The position numbers and the translations under genes were made by a program. From Pseudomonas laurylsulfatiphila (GTDB taxonomy: Bacteria; Pseudomonadota; Gammaproteobacteria; Pseudomonadales; Pseudomonadaceae): DNA of 64,000 nucleotides. The stretch spans positions 124,001-188,000 of the forward strand of contig NZ_NIRS01000002.1 of the NCBI RefSeq assembly GCF_002934665.1. Direction: 5' to 3'. Under the pieces are notes generated by a model that saw nothing but the letters and a program-made list of their open reading frames with translations, made no database searches and was not told the DNA's origin. Shown here piece after piece: positions 52,441 through 61,413 of this stretch (position 1 is the stretch's first letter; each line of letters starts with the position of its first letter).

Positions 52441-52935
52441 TCACTTGAAGCAGATGTCGGCCCACTTCTCGACCGACAACGGGCCTTTGATGGTCTGCTG
52501 CAGGATCACACCCGGGCGGCTGGCTTCGAAGCGATAAGCGGTGCCGACCGGCAACAGGCACTGATGGCCGCGCTTGAGCAACACATAACCCATCGGTTTG
52601 CCGGCCGGTACGTCACCGGCCAGGTGCGTGCCCTCGCCGGCTTTCAACGGCGCATCGAGCTTGAGGAAGTCCACGCGAACCTCACCGTCCATGACGATGG
52701 CGAATTCATCGTGTGCTGCGGTGTACCAGGGCGACTGGCCTTCGGCACGGATGGACTCAACGACGTAGCCGAGGTTGAAACCCACCACGACTTTTTCATA
52801 AGAGAGGGACTTATCCGCCACTTCGAAAATGTTGGAAAAGGCGTAGTGGCTGGCCTGGCCGCTGATGATTTCAACCGACCCTTTGGTGTAGTTGTCCAGC
52901 GAGCCGAAGACCGTTTCGATTGCAGCGCTACTCAT
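52441..52935 (-). CDS. hapC: Hydroquinone 1,2-dioxygenase small subunit
   Basis: 164 residues, about 18 kDa, the size of the alpha subunit (HapC/PnpC1). Family motifs include IISGQASHYAFSNIFEVADK, AHDEFAIVMDGEVRVDFLKL and LLPVGTAYRFEA. It is cupin-like and the first gene of the catabolic operon. Start at ATG 52935. Together with HapD it forms the heterotetrameric dioxygenase. Confidence 0.88.
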   Translation of the reverse strand: MSSAAIETVFGSLDNYTKGSVEIISGQASHYAFSNIFEVADKSLSYEKVVVGFNLGYVVESIRAEGQSPWYTAAHDEFAIVMDGEVRVDFLKLDAPLKAGEGTHLAGDVPAGKPMGYVLLKRGHQCLLPVGTAYRFEASRPGVILQQTIKGPLSVEKWADICFK

Positions 52936-53016
52936 GGTTTTCACCGTTTTGTTGTTGTAGTAACAGTGAGCCAACAGTACGTCGCACCACCTCGGCGAAC
53001 AATTAGAGGACCGGCG

Positions 53017-53049
53017 ACAACAGTGTTTGCGAAACGCGAACACTGTTGT
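53017..53049. promoter_or_regulatory. LysR-type box before the hydroquinone operon
   Basis: ACAACAGTGTTTGCG and CGCGAACACTGTTGT form a 15-bp inverted repeat with one mismatch around a 3-base centre. Inside it is GTT-N11-AAC (53025-53041), the motif I recall for PnpR regulators of para-nitrophenol catabolism. It lies about 85 bp before the hapC ATG, next to the LysR gene. Confidence 0.65.
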
Positions 53050-53133
53050 AGGAGCTGCCGCAGGCTGCGATCTTTTGATCTTGCTTTAAAAAATCAAAAG
53101 ATCGCAGCCTCGTTGCACGAGACAGCTCCTACA
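53047..53133. repeat. REPIN of the GTAGGAGCTGCCGC family
   Basis: TGTAGGAGCTGCCGCAGGCTGCGATC...CAGCTCCTACA, with a perfect 18-bp inverted core (AGGCTGCGATCTTTTGAT at 53062 and its complement at 53092). It is a different repeat family from the other REP elements in the window. Confidence 0.9.
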
Positions 53134-53148
53134 GGGAGTACGTGGTCA

Positions 53149-54078
53149 TCAGCGCACCCAGCCACGCTCCAGCAGGGGCTTGTCCCAGCATGGCTCATCG
53201 CCGAAGTTGTCCACCAGAAAGTCGATCAACGTACGGACTTTCAAGGCCCGGCGCTGGGTGGCGGGATACACCGCCGAGAAGTTGAACGAGGACAGCGCAT
53301 ACTCCGGCAGCACCGGAATCAGCCGACCGCTGAGCAAGTCATCACTGGCCACCAGGGTCGGCAGGCAGACAATGCACACCCCGGTCTGCGCGTAATCGCG
53401 CAGCAAATGCACGGAGTTGGAGCGCACCTGGCCCGGCAGGCTCAGCTCCACTTGCTCGTCGTCGCGGGTGAAGATCCAGCGATTGCGCGACGGATAGCCT
53501 TCGTACAGGGCGATCTTGTGTTGCAGCAACTCCTGGGGATGGGTCGGTACACCGAACTCGCCGGCGTAATCCGGGGACATGCAGAACAATCGGCGCACGC
53601 TGAACAGCTTGCGCTCGATCAGGGTTTCGGCCATGGGCGGGAACATCTGGAACGCCACGTCGAAGCCTTCTTCGATGGGGTCCACCACCCGGTCGTTGAC
53701 GATCACGTCGACTTCGATGTCCGGGTACAGGCGCGTGAACTCGGCCAGCATGCGGCCGAAGTGACCAATGGCAAACCCCGGCAGCATCTGCACCCGGAGC
53801 TTGCCGGTGGGCTTGGCCCGCAGTTCGCGCATGTGTTCGGTCAGCGAGTTGAAACCGGCGACCATGTCGGCGCATTCCTTGTAGTAGGTCTCGCCCACTT
53901 CGGAAAGCCGCACATGGCGCGTGCTGCGGTGGAACAGCGGCGCGTTGATGAATTGTTCCAGTTGCTGGATGCGGTGGGTGATCACCGAACGGGTCACCCC
54001 CAGTTGCTGGGCCGCCTTGGCGAAGTTGCCGGTTTCGGCCACCCGCACAAAGGCTTCGACACTGAGTAAACGATCCAT
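53149..54078 (-). CDS. LysR-family regulator of the hydroquinone locus
   Basis: 309 residues. N-terminal winged helix (LSVEAFVRVAETGNFAKAAQ, LGVTRSVITHRIQQLE), then the LysR substrate-binding domain with KLRVQMLPGFAIGHFG. It is placed between the transporter and catabolic operons, as PnpR is in related clusters, but on the same strand as both. The boxes at 53017 and 60530 are its likely sites; the inducer is probably a ring compound such as hydroquinone or a precursor. Confidence 0.88.
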   Translation of the reverse strand: MDRLLSVEAFVRVAETGNFAKAAQQLGVTRSVITHRIQQLEQFINAPLFHRSTRHVRLSEVGETYYKECADMVAGFNSLTEHMRELRAKPTGKLRVQMLPGFAIGHFGRMLAEFTRLYPDIEVDVIVNDRVVDPIEEGFDVAFQMFPPMAETLIERKLFSVRRLFCMSPDYAGEFGVPTHPQELLQHKIALYEGYPSRNRWIFTRDDEQVELSLPGQVRSNSVHLLRDYAQTGVCIVCLPTLVASDDLLSGRLIPVLPEYALSSFNFSAVYPATQRRALKVRTLIDFLVDNFGDEPCWDKPLLERGWVR

Positions 54079-54101
54079 GGGCAGGTACTCTGGATGTTTT
54101 T

Positions 54102-54117
54102 TGTTCTTGTATGAACA
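54102..54117. promoter_or_regulatory. Inverted repeat upstream of the LysR gene
   Basis: TGTTCTTGTATGAACA: TGTTC and GAACA arms with a 6-base centre, 24 bp before the LysR ATG. Spacing differs from the GTT-N11-AAC boxes; it may be an autoregulatory site. Confidence 0.35.
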
Positions 54118-54160
54118 GCGAGGTTAGCCTGTCGCTCCACTTCCAGGGCGAAAACCTGCC

Positions 54161-54260
54161 TGTAGGAGCGAGCCTGCTCGCGATGGACTTGAGAACTCCG
54201 CGGGGTGTCAGGTACTCAGCGTTATCGTTAACGTCCATCGCGAGCGGGCTCGCTCCTACA
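54161..54260. repeat. REPIN, GTAGGAGCGAGC family
   Basis: TGTAGGAGCGAGCCTGCTCGCG at the left and its inverted CGCGAGCGGGCTCGCTCCTACA at the right; single copy, related to the units of the 46113-46613 array. It separates the transporter and LysR genes. Confidence 0.93.
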
Positions 54261-54262
54261 GG

Positions 54263-55291
54263 TCATGGCCGGGCGGACAATCGTCGCTGCATCGGGAATA
54301 CCTGCCAGCCCAGCCGCTCGCTGATCAACCCCCACACCCCTTGCGGCGCCTTGAGCATCATCACCACCGCGACCACGCCAAGGATGATCATGTACAGCGC
54401 GCCATACTGCGCCAGACAACCGCGCAATACGAAGTAAATCAGCGTGCCGATCAACGGCCCTTCCAGGGTGCCGATGCCGCCAATGATCACGATAAAGATC
54501 ACCACCGCCGTCCAGTCCTGCAGGTTGAACGCCGCGTCCGGGGAAATCCTCAGCTTTTGCAGGAAGATCAACGCTCCAACCACGCCCGTACAACCCGCGG
54601 CCAGTACATAGACCATCAGTTTGGTGCGAAACGTATCTACACCGAGGCTGCCGGATGCCGGCTCGGAATCACGAATCGACGCCAGGGCCAGCCCCTGACG
54701 CGAGCGCAGCAAAAAATACACGACTGCCACGGCGGCAATGGCGATGGCCATCGCGGTGAAGTAGATCAGCGTTTCACGTCCGTCCCGGTCATTGCCGATT
54801 TGCCGCACAATCGCTGCCGGCAGGCTTTGCCCCGACCCGCCACCCAGGCTGCTCATCTGCGCCAGGCCCAGACGGAAGACCTCCGCCACCACCCAGGTAC
54901 CAATGGCGAAGTAAGCGCCGCGCAGGCGAAAGACGATCAGCGCCGTGGGAATCGCCAGCAACGCCACCAACATGCCTGAAAGCAGCACCGCGACCAAGGG
55001 CGGCACACCGAATTGGCTCGCCAGCATGAACAGCAGATAGCCGCCCAGGCCGACGAAGGCCTGCTGCCCTACCGAAACCATGCCGGCGTAGCCCGCCAGC
55101 AGGTTCCACATTTGCGCCAACGCCAGGTAGTAGGCGAACTCCACCACCAGGCGCAGGCTCGCCCGGTCGGCCCACAAGGGTGCACTGAGCAAGACCAATA
55201 CGCACAGGCCCAGTAACGACAGGCCGATGGTGCTGCTGGTGGTCGTGCGTTGTACGCGATAAGCGAGCGCGGGGTTGTTCAAGGCATTCAT
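54263..55291 (-). CDS. livM: Branched-chain amino acid-type ABC permease LivM
   Basis: 342 residues with about nine helices, LivM family (WNLLAGYAGMVSVGQQAFVGLGGYL, and GVDTFRTKLMVYVLAAGC, and IIGGIGTLEGPLIGTLIYFVL). It is the last gene of the importer operon, and its ATG overlaps the LivH stop codon (TGATG). In this context the substrate is probably an aromatic or related acid, not an amino acid. Confidence 0.92.
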   Translation of the reverse strand: MNALNNPALAYRVQRTTTSSTIGLSLLGLCVLVLLSAPLWADRASLRLVVEFAYYLALAQMWNLLAGYAGMVSVGQQAFVGLGGYLLFMLASQFGVPPLVAVLLSGMLVALLAIPTALIVFRLRGAYFAIGTWVVAEVFRLGLAQMSSLGGGSGQSLPAAIVRQIGNDRDGRETLIYFTAMAIAIAAVAVVYFLLRSRQGLALASIRDSEPASGSLGVDTFRTKLMVYVLAAGCTGVVGALIFLQKLRISPDAAFNLQDWTAVVIFIVIIGGIGTLEGPLIGTLIYFVLRGCLAQYGALYMIILGVVAVVMMLKAPQGVWGLISERLGWQVFPMQRRLSARP

Positions 55292-56154
55292 CAGTCGACA
55301 CTCCGGGGAAACAGGCCACGCGGGCGCACGACCAGGATCAGCAGAAACACAAGGTGACCAGCGAGGATTTGCCAGCCGGGATCGATTTTTGCCCCCAGGG
55401 TTTGCGCAACGCCGAGAATCACTCCTCCGGCCAGCGTGCCCCACAGGCTGCCCAGGCCACCGATGATCACTGCTTCGAAGCCGTACAACAGCCGCGCCGG
55501 CCCGACCGTAGGATCAAAACTGGTGCGGATCGCCAGGAACACGCCGGCAATCGATACCACGGCCATCGCCAGCGCCATGGCCAGGCCGAAAATGTGCGCG
55601 TTGTTGATGCCCATCAGCCGTGCGGTGTGCTGGTCATCAGAGGTGGCGCGAAACGCCCGGCCCAACGATGTTTTGTAGAACAGCAACTGCAGGCCGCCAA
55701 TGATCAGCAGCGCACTGCAGAACACGATCAGCGGCATCACGCCGACGCTCAGGCTGCCCATGCCGACACTGGCCACCTCCAGGTCGCCTTGAGCCAGTTT
55801 CTGGCTGTCGGCGCTGAAGAATTCCAGCAGCACGTTCTGCACGATGATCGACAGGCCGAACGTCACCAGCAACGGCGGCAGGATGTCCGTGCCCAACGTG
55901 CGGTTGAGCAACAGCCGTTGCAGCAGATAGCCGAAACAGAACATCAGCGGCACCACGATCAGCAAGCTCGCCAACGGGCTGAACCCCAGGTGATTGACCA
56001 CCAGCAGTGCCAGGTACGACGCCAGCACGATGAAGTCGCCATGGGCGATGTTGACCAGTCGCATGATGCCGAACATCAGCGACAGCCCCACCGCGAACAT
56101 CGCGTACAAGCCGCCGAGCAACATGCCTTGAAGCAAAGTATTGAGCCATTCCAT
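55291..56154 (-). CDS. livH: Branched-chain amino acid-type ABC permease LivH
   Basis: 287 residues, LivH family: LLQGMLLGGLYAMFAVGLSLMFG start, HGDFIVLASYLALLVVNHLG, and ARLLYGFEAVIIGGLGSLWG near the end. Start at ATG 56154 just after the LivF stop. Forms the membrane channel with LivM. Confidence 0.92.
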   Translation of the reverse strand: MEWLNTLLQGMLLGGLYAMFAVGLSLMFGIMRLVNIAHGDFIVLASYLALLVVNHLGFSPLASLLIVVPLMFCFGYLLQRLLLNRTLGTDILPPLLVTFGLSIIVQNVLLEFFSADSQKLAQGDLEVASVGMGSLSVGVMPLIVFCSALLIIGGLQLLFYKTSLGRAFRATSDDQHTARLMGINNAHIFGLAMALAMAVVSIAGVFLAIRTSFDPTVGPARLLYGFEAVIIGGLGSLWGTLAGGVILGVAQTLGAKIDPGWQILAGHLVFLLILVVRPRGLFPRSVD

Positions 56155-56156
56155 CA

Positions 56157-56849
56157 CTAGATCCCGAAATACGCGGCTTTGATTTGTGCTTTGTCCGCAT
56201 CCCCTGGCCGGCCGGTCAGGGACACCCGCCCCTCCTGGAAGCAATAGAAGCGGTCGCACACACTCAGTGCCTGATTGATGTCCTGCTCGACGAGAATCAC
56301 CGTGGTGCCGTCGGCCTTGATCGAGGGCAATGCGGCGTAGATGTCCTTGATCGTCGTCGGCGCCAGGCCCAGGCTGATTTCGTCGCACAACAGCAAGTGC
56401 GGGTTGGCCATCAGGCCCCGGCCAATCGCGACCATTTGCTGCTGGCCGCCAGACAGTGCGGTACCCGGACGCTTGCGCAGTTTTTCCAGCACCGGGAACA
56501 GCTGATAGATGCGCTTGAGCGTCCACGGTCCCGGGCGTTTGCTGTAGGCGCCGATCAGCAGGTTTTCTTCCACGCTCAGGGACGGAAACAGCTTTCGGCC
56601 CTCCGGCACCAGCGCGATGCCGCGCTCCAGCACCTGATTGGCTGCCATGTCGCCAATGGTCTGCCCCTTGAAAGTAATGGCGCTCGGCTGGTTCTTGATC
56701 AACCCGGCCAAGGAGCGCAGGAACGTCGATTTGCCCGCGCCGTTGGAGCCGATGATCGCCACGGTTTCACCGGCCTCAAGGGTCAGGCTGATGTCGAACA
56801 GCGCTTGAAAGTCGCCATAGCCGGCGCAGAGTTTTTCGATGGTCAGCAT
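56157..56849 (-). CDS. livF: ABC transporter ATPase LivF
   Basis: 230 residues. Walker A GSNGAGKST, signature LSGGQQQMVAIGR, Walker B LLLCDEISLGLAP, and the H-loop region replaced by VEQDINQAL, typical of LivF. It couples ATP to import by the LivHM permeases. Confidence 0.93.
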   Translation of the reverse strand: MLTIEKLCAGYGDFQALFDISLTLEAGETVAIIGSNGAGKSTFLRSLAGLIKNQPSAITFKGQTIGDMAANQVLERGIALVPEGRKLFPSLSVEENLLIGAYSKRPGPWTLKRIYQLFPVLEKLRKRPGTALSGGQQQMVAIGRGLMANPHLLLCDEISLGLAPTTIKDIYAALPSIKADGTTVILVEQDINQALSVCDRFYCFQEGRVSLTGRPGDADKAQIKAAYFGI

Positions 56850-56852
56850 GCG

Positions 56853-57578
56853 TCAGCTCCCGATGCCCATGTAGATGTCCTGGACTCGAGGGTCGGCCAT
56901 CACGCTGCGCGGTTCGCCTTCGGCCAATTTGGCGCCGAAGTTGATCACCGTCAGGCGACTGACCACCGCCAGCAAGGCGTGCACGATGTGCTCGATCCAG
57001 ATGATGGCGACACCCGACTTGTGGATGCCCTGAATGGTTTCCACCAGTGCCAGGCATTCCGGTTCGGTCAGGCCTCCGGCAATTTCGTCGAGCAACAACA
57101 GGCGCGGCCGTGTCGACAAGGCCCGGGCCATTTCCAGGCGCTTGCGGTCGAGCAAGGTCAGTGAGCCGGCCAGCACATTGGCCTTGCGCATCAGGCCAGT
57201 GAGTTCCAGCGTCTGCGCACACCATTGGCTGGCTTCGTTGTCACGCAGCCGTGCACCGAAGGTTGCGCCTACCAGCAGGTTCTCGAACACGGTCATTTTC
57301 ACGAACGGATGCGGAATCTGATGGGAGCGGCCGATGCCCTGCTGGCAGCGCTTGAACACCGGTTCGCGGGTGACGTTGCGGCCTTCGAAATGAATCGTGC
57401 CTTTGTCCGCCGCTACGCCACCGGCGATCAGGTTGAACAACGTGCTTTTACCCGCGCCGTTGGGGCCGATGATGCCCAGGGCTTCACCCGGTTGCAGGGT
57501 CAGGTCGATGGCGTCCGTGACCTTCACCGAGCCGTAGCTTTTGTGCACATCGGTCATTTGCAGAAGTGGTTGTTGCAT
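56853..57578 (-). CDS. livG: ABC transporter ATPase LivG
   Basis: 241 residues. Walker [10 protein letters not shown], signature [16 protein letters not shown], Walker [12 protein letters not shown], and [11 protein letters not shown] as the switch region, as in LivG. Start at ATG 57578. It ends three bases before the LivF start. Confidence 0.93.
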   Translation of the reverse strand: MQQPLLQMTDVHKSYGSVKVTDAIDLTLQPGEALGIIGPNGAGKSTLFNLIAGGVAADKGTIHFEGRNVTREPVFKRCQQGIGRSHQIPHPFVKMTVFENLLVGATFGARLRDNEASQWCAQTLELTGLMRKANVLAGSLTLLDRKRLEMARALSTRPRLLLLDEIAGGLTEPECLALVETIQGIHKSGVAIIWIEHIVHALLAVVSRLTVINFGAKLAEGEPRSVMADPRVQDIYMGIGS

Positions 57579-57603
57579 GGTGCACCCGTGTCCTGTTGCG
57601 CGA

Positions 57604-58914
57604 TCAATACGTAATGGCCTGCATCTCTCCGCCCAGCGGAATCGCCGGGGCGGTGGCATTGCTGGTCACGATCAGGTCGTATTTATTGTCCTTGCCCAGT
57701 CGCCACTGGCCGCTGACCAGAGGCGTCTTGGCGACGTTCTTCACCGGTCCGCCATTCCAGTTGATCGGGCCGACCACGGTGTTGAGGTGGGTCTTGAGCA
57801 AGGCATCGCGGACCGCTTGGGCGTTGCCGATTTCTTCGGTGCGCTTGAGGATGTCCACTGCCAGCTCGAACAGGGCATGCACGAACCCCAACGGTTGCGT
57901 CCACTGCTTGCCGGTGGCCTGGGTGAAGCCCTGGGCCAATTGGCCGGCACTGGCGCCGGTCAATGACGAGCTGAACGGGTGCGTCGGGCTCCACCAGATT
58001 TCGGTCGACAGGTTGTTGCCGGCCTTGCCCAATGCCTCGACTGCCGTCGGAAACAGCAAGGCCTTGCCCACCGACACGGCTTTCGGATTGAAGCCCTGCT
58101 GCCGGGCCTGGGTCCAGAACGTGCTCAGGTCCGGCGGGATGACCACGCCGGTAACGATCTCGACATCAGCCTTTTTGAACGCGGCGATCTGCGCGGAAAA
58201 ATCGTCGGTCAGGCTTTGAAAGCGGCCAGGGTCGACCAGTTGAAAGCCCTTTTGCGCCAGTACTGGTGGGAACCCGAGCTTCTGGTCGCCCCAGGCATTG
58301 CCGTCGCCATCGTTGGGGAACAGACCGCCGACAACTTTATTGGACGGCATCGCTCCCCACATGGCGCTGTAAGTGCCGATCACATCTTCCAGGCCCCAGA
58401 AGAAATGGTAGGTCCACTCGAAGCCTTGATCCGGCTTGCCGCCCCGGGTGAAAAACCACGGCTGCCAAGGGGCAACGGTGGAGATGCAGGGAATCTCGTT
58501 GATTTCGCACTGGTCGGACACCGGGTTGGTGGTTTCCGGGGTCGACGACACCAGCATCAGGTCGACCTGGTCCGACAGGATGAGCTCGCTCGCCACTTCC
58601 GCCGCGCGGTTGGGGTTGGACTGGCTGTCCTTGACGATGACCTCCAGGCGATAGGCCTTGCCTGCGACATTGATCGAGTTCTTCAAGACTTGCTTGAGCG
58701 ACTCGATGATGTAGTTGTCGGCCGCCGCAAACGGCGCCAACGGCCCGGTCTGCGGGCTGACGTAGCCGAGCTTGATCACCCGCTCACCGCCGATGGCAAA
58801 GGTGAACGGCATGCTTGCCAGTGCCACGCCACCGGCGGCAATACCGGTACTGCGCAGGAAATCACGGCGGGAGAAGTCGCGGCCTAACAGGTTTTTATCG
58901 TTGTTGTCTGTCAT
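57604..58914 (-). CDS. Tat-exported ABC substrate-binding protein
   Basis: 436 residues. The N-terminus has the twin-arginine motif SRRDFLRS and a hydrophobic stretch, so it is Tat-exported, unusual for LivK-type proteins. The periplasmic-binding domain (type 1) carries IKLGYVSPQTGPLAPFAAAD. Aromatic-rich segments (VAPWQPWFFTRGG, GFEWTYHFFWGLEDV) suggest an aromatic or amide ligand. It begins the importer operon after the porin gene. Confidence 0.87.
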   Translation of the reverse strand: MTDNNDKNLLGRDFSRRDFLRSTGIAAGGVALASMPFTFAIGGERVIKLGYVSPQTGPLAPFAAADNYIIESLKQVLKNSINVAGKAYRLEVIVKDSQSNPNRAAEVASELILSDQVDLMLVSSTPETTNPVSDQCEINEIPCISTVAPWQPWFFTRGGKPDQGFEWTYHFFWGLEDVIGTYSAMWGAMPSNKVVGGLFPNDGDGNAWGDQKLGFPPVLAQKGFQLVDPGRFQSLTDDFSAQIAAFKKADVEIVTGVVIPPDLSTFWTQARQQGFNPKAVSVGKALLFPTAVEALGKAGNNLSTEIWWSPTHPFSSSLTGASAGQLAQGFTQATGKQWTQPLGFVHALFELAVDILKRTEEIGNAQAVRDALLKTHLNTVVGPINWNGGPVKNVAKTPLVSGQWRLGKDNKYDLIVTSNATAPAIPLGGEMQAITY

Positions 58915-59001
58915 GTAAGTACTCCAAAAGCCTGGACGAACGGGGTCGCCACGTGTGGCCGGGCCATCACGCAGGGTCAGGGATAAAGCAGGGAAATCCG
59001 T

Positions 59002-60348
59002 TTAGAAAAAGAAACTGACGTCGAACGACGCGACCACTTGCGAATCCTTTTCGCCGTCGGCATAGGCATCGCGGCCGGAGCCTGAATGGATGTCGTAGCG
59101 CAGTTCCGGGCGCAGGCGCACGTTGGGTGTCGGCGTCCAGGCCAAGTTGGTGGTGACGCCGTAGAAGCTACCCCAGGTCGGATCGGGAATGCCGGTGTTC
59201 GGGTCGATGTTGGCCATCATTACGTGGACCGGGGCGTCGGTGTAGAACCACTCGGCTCGACTGTTCCACATCAGGTTTTCGCTGAGTTTGTGGTACCAGT
59301 TCACGTCCGTGCCATACCAGGTCGCGTCGTTTTTGTTGGCGAACCCGGCGAAGGCGCCCTGCTCCTGCTTGCCGTAGTTCAACTCCAGCGCCACGCGGTT
59401 GTTCGGGTCGAGTACTTGCGACAGGGTCAGGTAGGACGCCAGGCGTTTGTAGTCGTCATCCTTGGTGCCCGCCGGCAGCGGCGAGCCACAACTGCATTCG
59501 GCAAAACTGTCGCCAGCGCCATTGCCGTAGATGTTTTCCCAGTCGATCCAGGTGCCGAAGTCCGCCGAGCGCCAGCGCACGTTGGCAATCACGTCCGGCG
59601 AATGATTGGGGTCCTGCAGGTTGTTCCAGCCCTGGACCACGCCCAGTTCGAAACCGAGCATGCTTTCGCCCGGCTCCGAAGGCAGTTTGAACGAGTACAG
59701 TGCCCCGGCATGTTTGGCCGGGCCGTGCATGAATGAATAGGTGTGGGAGTAGAAGTCAGTCGGGGCCGGAGATGGCAAGGCGAAACCGATTTCGTTTTCC
59801 AGCGGCGTATGGAAAATCCCGACCATCAACTCAGAGCCCCCCAGCACGGGGAAGTAGAAGTTGACGTAAGCCTGGGCGACGGTGAACGCCGGATCTTCAG
59901 GCTTGTTGTCGCGGTTGACGCTCAGGTCTTCGTCCCAGCCGTAGGTCTTGAAGAAGCGCGCATCCTTGCCGTAGAGCGCCGTGACGTTGAACCCCCAATC
60001 GGCTTCTTGCGGCATCGCCCCGGGAAACGGTCCGACGCGGCCGATCACATTGCTCTTGGGTTTCTTCTCCACGGCCAGGGCGAACTGGTTGAGGTTCACA
60101 CCTTCGTCGGTATTGAAGAAGCTTTGCTTGCTGACGTCATCCGTGCCGTTGTTGTTATAGATCACACCGGCCTGAGCCCAGCCGTAGATCTTGATCCCGT
60201 GTTCGCGCTCAAGGCTGTCGCCGAAGACATTGCGCACCAGCGAACCCATGGGATCGTCTGCTGCCAGAGCCGTTGAGGGAAACAAAACGTCGGCACCCAG
60301 AACGGGCGCGAACAGGGTTGCTGCGCAAACCCATGCACGAATACTCAT
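59002..60348 (-). CDS. Outer-membrane porin (OmpL-like BBP2)
   Basis: 448 residues with a signal peptide ending at ALAADD. Beta-strand alternation throughout, and it ends in VASFDVSFFF, with a terminal Phe, as outer-membrane proteins do. It matches the OmpL-like beta-barrel porin-2 family, which often precedes aromatic or phenylurea uptake genes. It is transcribed with the ABC importer and is the probable outer-membrane entry. Confidence 0.83.
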   Translation of the reverse strand: MSIRAWVCAATLFAPVLGADVLFPSTALAADDPMGSLVRNVFGDSLEREHGIKIYGWAQAGVIYNNNGTDDVSKQSFFNTDEGVNLNQFALAVEKKPKSNVIGRVGPFPGAMPQEADWGFNVTALYGKDARFFKTYGWDEDLSVNRDNKPEDPAFTVAQAYVNFYFPVLGGSELMVGIFHTPLENEIGFALPSPAPTDFYSHTYSFMHGPAKHAGALYSFKLPSEPGESMLGFELGVVQGWNNLQDPNHSPDVIANVRWRSADFGTWIDWENIYGNGAGDSFAECSCGSPLPAGTKDDDYKRLASYLTLSQVLDPNNRVALELNYGKQEQGAFAGFANKNDATWYGTDVNWYHKLSENLMWNSRAEWFYTDAPVHVMMANIDPNTGIPDPTWGSFYGVTTNLAWTPTPNVRLRPELRYDIHSGSGRDAYADGEKDSQVVASFDVSFFF

Positions 60349-60529
60349 ACCTGCCTTCCTTATTTTTATTAGGCGCCAATCCCCCGAAGGGGCATGAGGC
60401 CGAAAGCAAGGTATGACGTCTTGATGAGCCCTGGCTTGAGCTCCACCCGGTCGTTGGCGGATCGTGGTGTTCGGCGTAATGGAGGCTACAAGCCCGCCAC
60501 TGCACCAACAATTCCATTCTCGGCGACTT

Positions 60530-60554
60530 CAGTGTTTGCGTATTCAGAACAATG
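60530..60554. promoter_or_regulatory. Second LysR-type box, before the porin/importer operon
   Basis: CAGTGTTTGCG is identical over 11 bases to the left half of the box at 53021-53031, followed by GAACA at the same spacing (GTT-N11-AAC, 60534-60550). It lies about 185 bp upstream of the porin ATG. Confidence 0.6.
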
Positions 60555-60586
60555 GCGCGGGGATTCGAATGCATTGAAGATCAAAC

Positions 60587-60676
60587 TGTGGGAGCGAGCC
60601 TGCTCGCGAAGGCGGTGGGTCAGCCGACATCAATGTTGACTGTGCCACCGTATTCGCGAGCAGGCTCGCTCCCACA
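60587..60676. repeat. REPIN, GTGGGAGCGAGC variant
   Basis: TGTGGGAGCGAGCCTGCTCGCG with an inverted CGCGAGCAGGCTCGCTCCCACA partner, 45 bp or so apart. Single copy just after the quinone reductase gene. Confidence 0.93.
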
Positions 60677-60693
60677 GGGGGGTGTGGTGTTAG

Positions 60694-61404
60694 TCAGGCC
60701 TTGGTGCTCAGCGGATAGAGCTTGTCATCGAACTGCGACAGCTTCGGGAATACCAACGGCTGGTCATCACTCAGGTGTTGCAGGCGTTGGCCGTAATCAA
60801 CCAGGAACTGCTGGCGCGCCTCTTCGCTGATATACGGCACATGCCAGGCCACGAAGGGTTCCAGCACATCAAAACCGACATAAGCCAGCGTGCCGCGCAA
60901 GATCGGGCGCAGCATGTCTTCCAACGGACCGTGGATCGCGCCCTCACCGAACATGTGTTCCCGACCGCCCAGGGTCACGGTCACCAGCGCTTTCTTGCCG
61001 GCCAATCCGCCCTGATCGTAGAAGCGCTTGCCGCCATAGCAGATGCCCGACACCAGCACCCGGTCGATCCAGCCCTTGAGCATGGCCGGGGTGGAGAACC
61101 AGAAGATCGGGAAGTTGAGGATCAGCAGGTCGGCCCACAGCAGTTTGTCCAGCTCGGCCTGGATGTCCGGCGCCAGCGACTGGCTCTTCACGCCCAGGCG
61201 TTGTTCCAGGGCATAGACCAGGTACTCGGGGTTTTCCCGATTCGAGAAGTCGGCGTCGCTGGCCACCGGGTTCCAGTTCATTTTGTACAGGTCACTGACC
61301 TGCACTTCGTGGCCCTGGGCTTCGAGCGTGGCGACAGCCTGGTCACGCAGAGCGGCGGTGAAGGATTGCGGCTCCGGGTGAGCGTGGACGATCAGTACTT
61401 TCAT
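60694..61404 (-). CDS. Flavodoxin-like NAD(P)H quinone oxidoreductase
   Basis: 236 residues of the flavodoxin_2 family (NQO1/MdaB/KefF type): HAHPEPQSFTAALRDQ as the FMN/FAD phosphate site, LNFPIFWFSTPAMLKGWIDRV, and VTLGGREHMFGEGAIHG. It reduces quinones by two electrons. In view of the neighbouring hydroquinone locus a benzoquinone reductase role is attractive, but it is nine bases after, and probably cotranscribed with, the peptide-type ABC operon. Confidence 0.85.
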   Translation of the reverse strand: MKVLIVHAHPEPQSFTAALRDQAVATLEAQGHEVQVSDLYKMNWNPVASDADFSNRENPEYLVYALEQRLGVKSQSLAPDIQAELDKLLWADLLILNFPIFWFSTPAMLKGWIDRVLVSGICYGGKRFYDQGGLAGKKALVTVTLGGREHMFGEGAIHGPLEDMLRPILRGTLAYVGFDVLEPFVAWHVPYISEEARQQFLVDYGQRLQHLSDDQPLVFPKLSQFDDKLYPLSTKA

Positions 61405-61413
61405 GGTGGTTCC

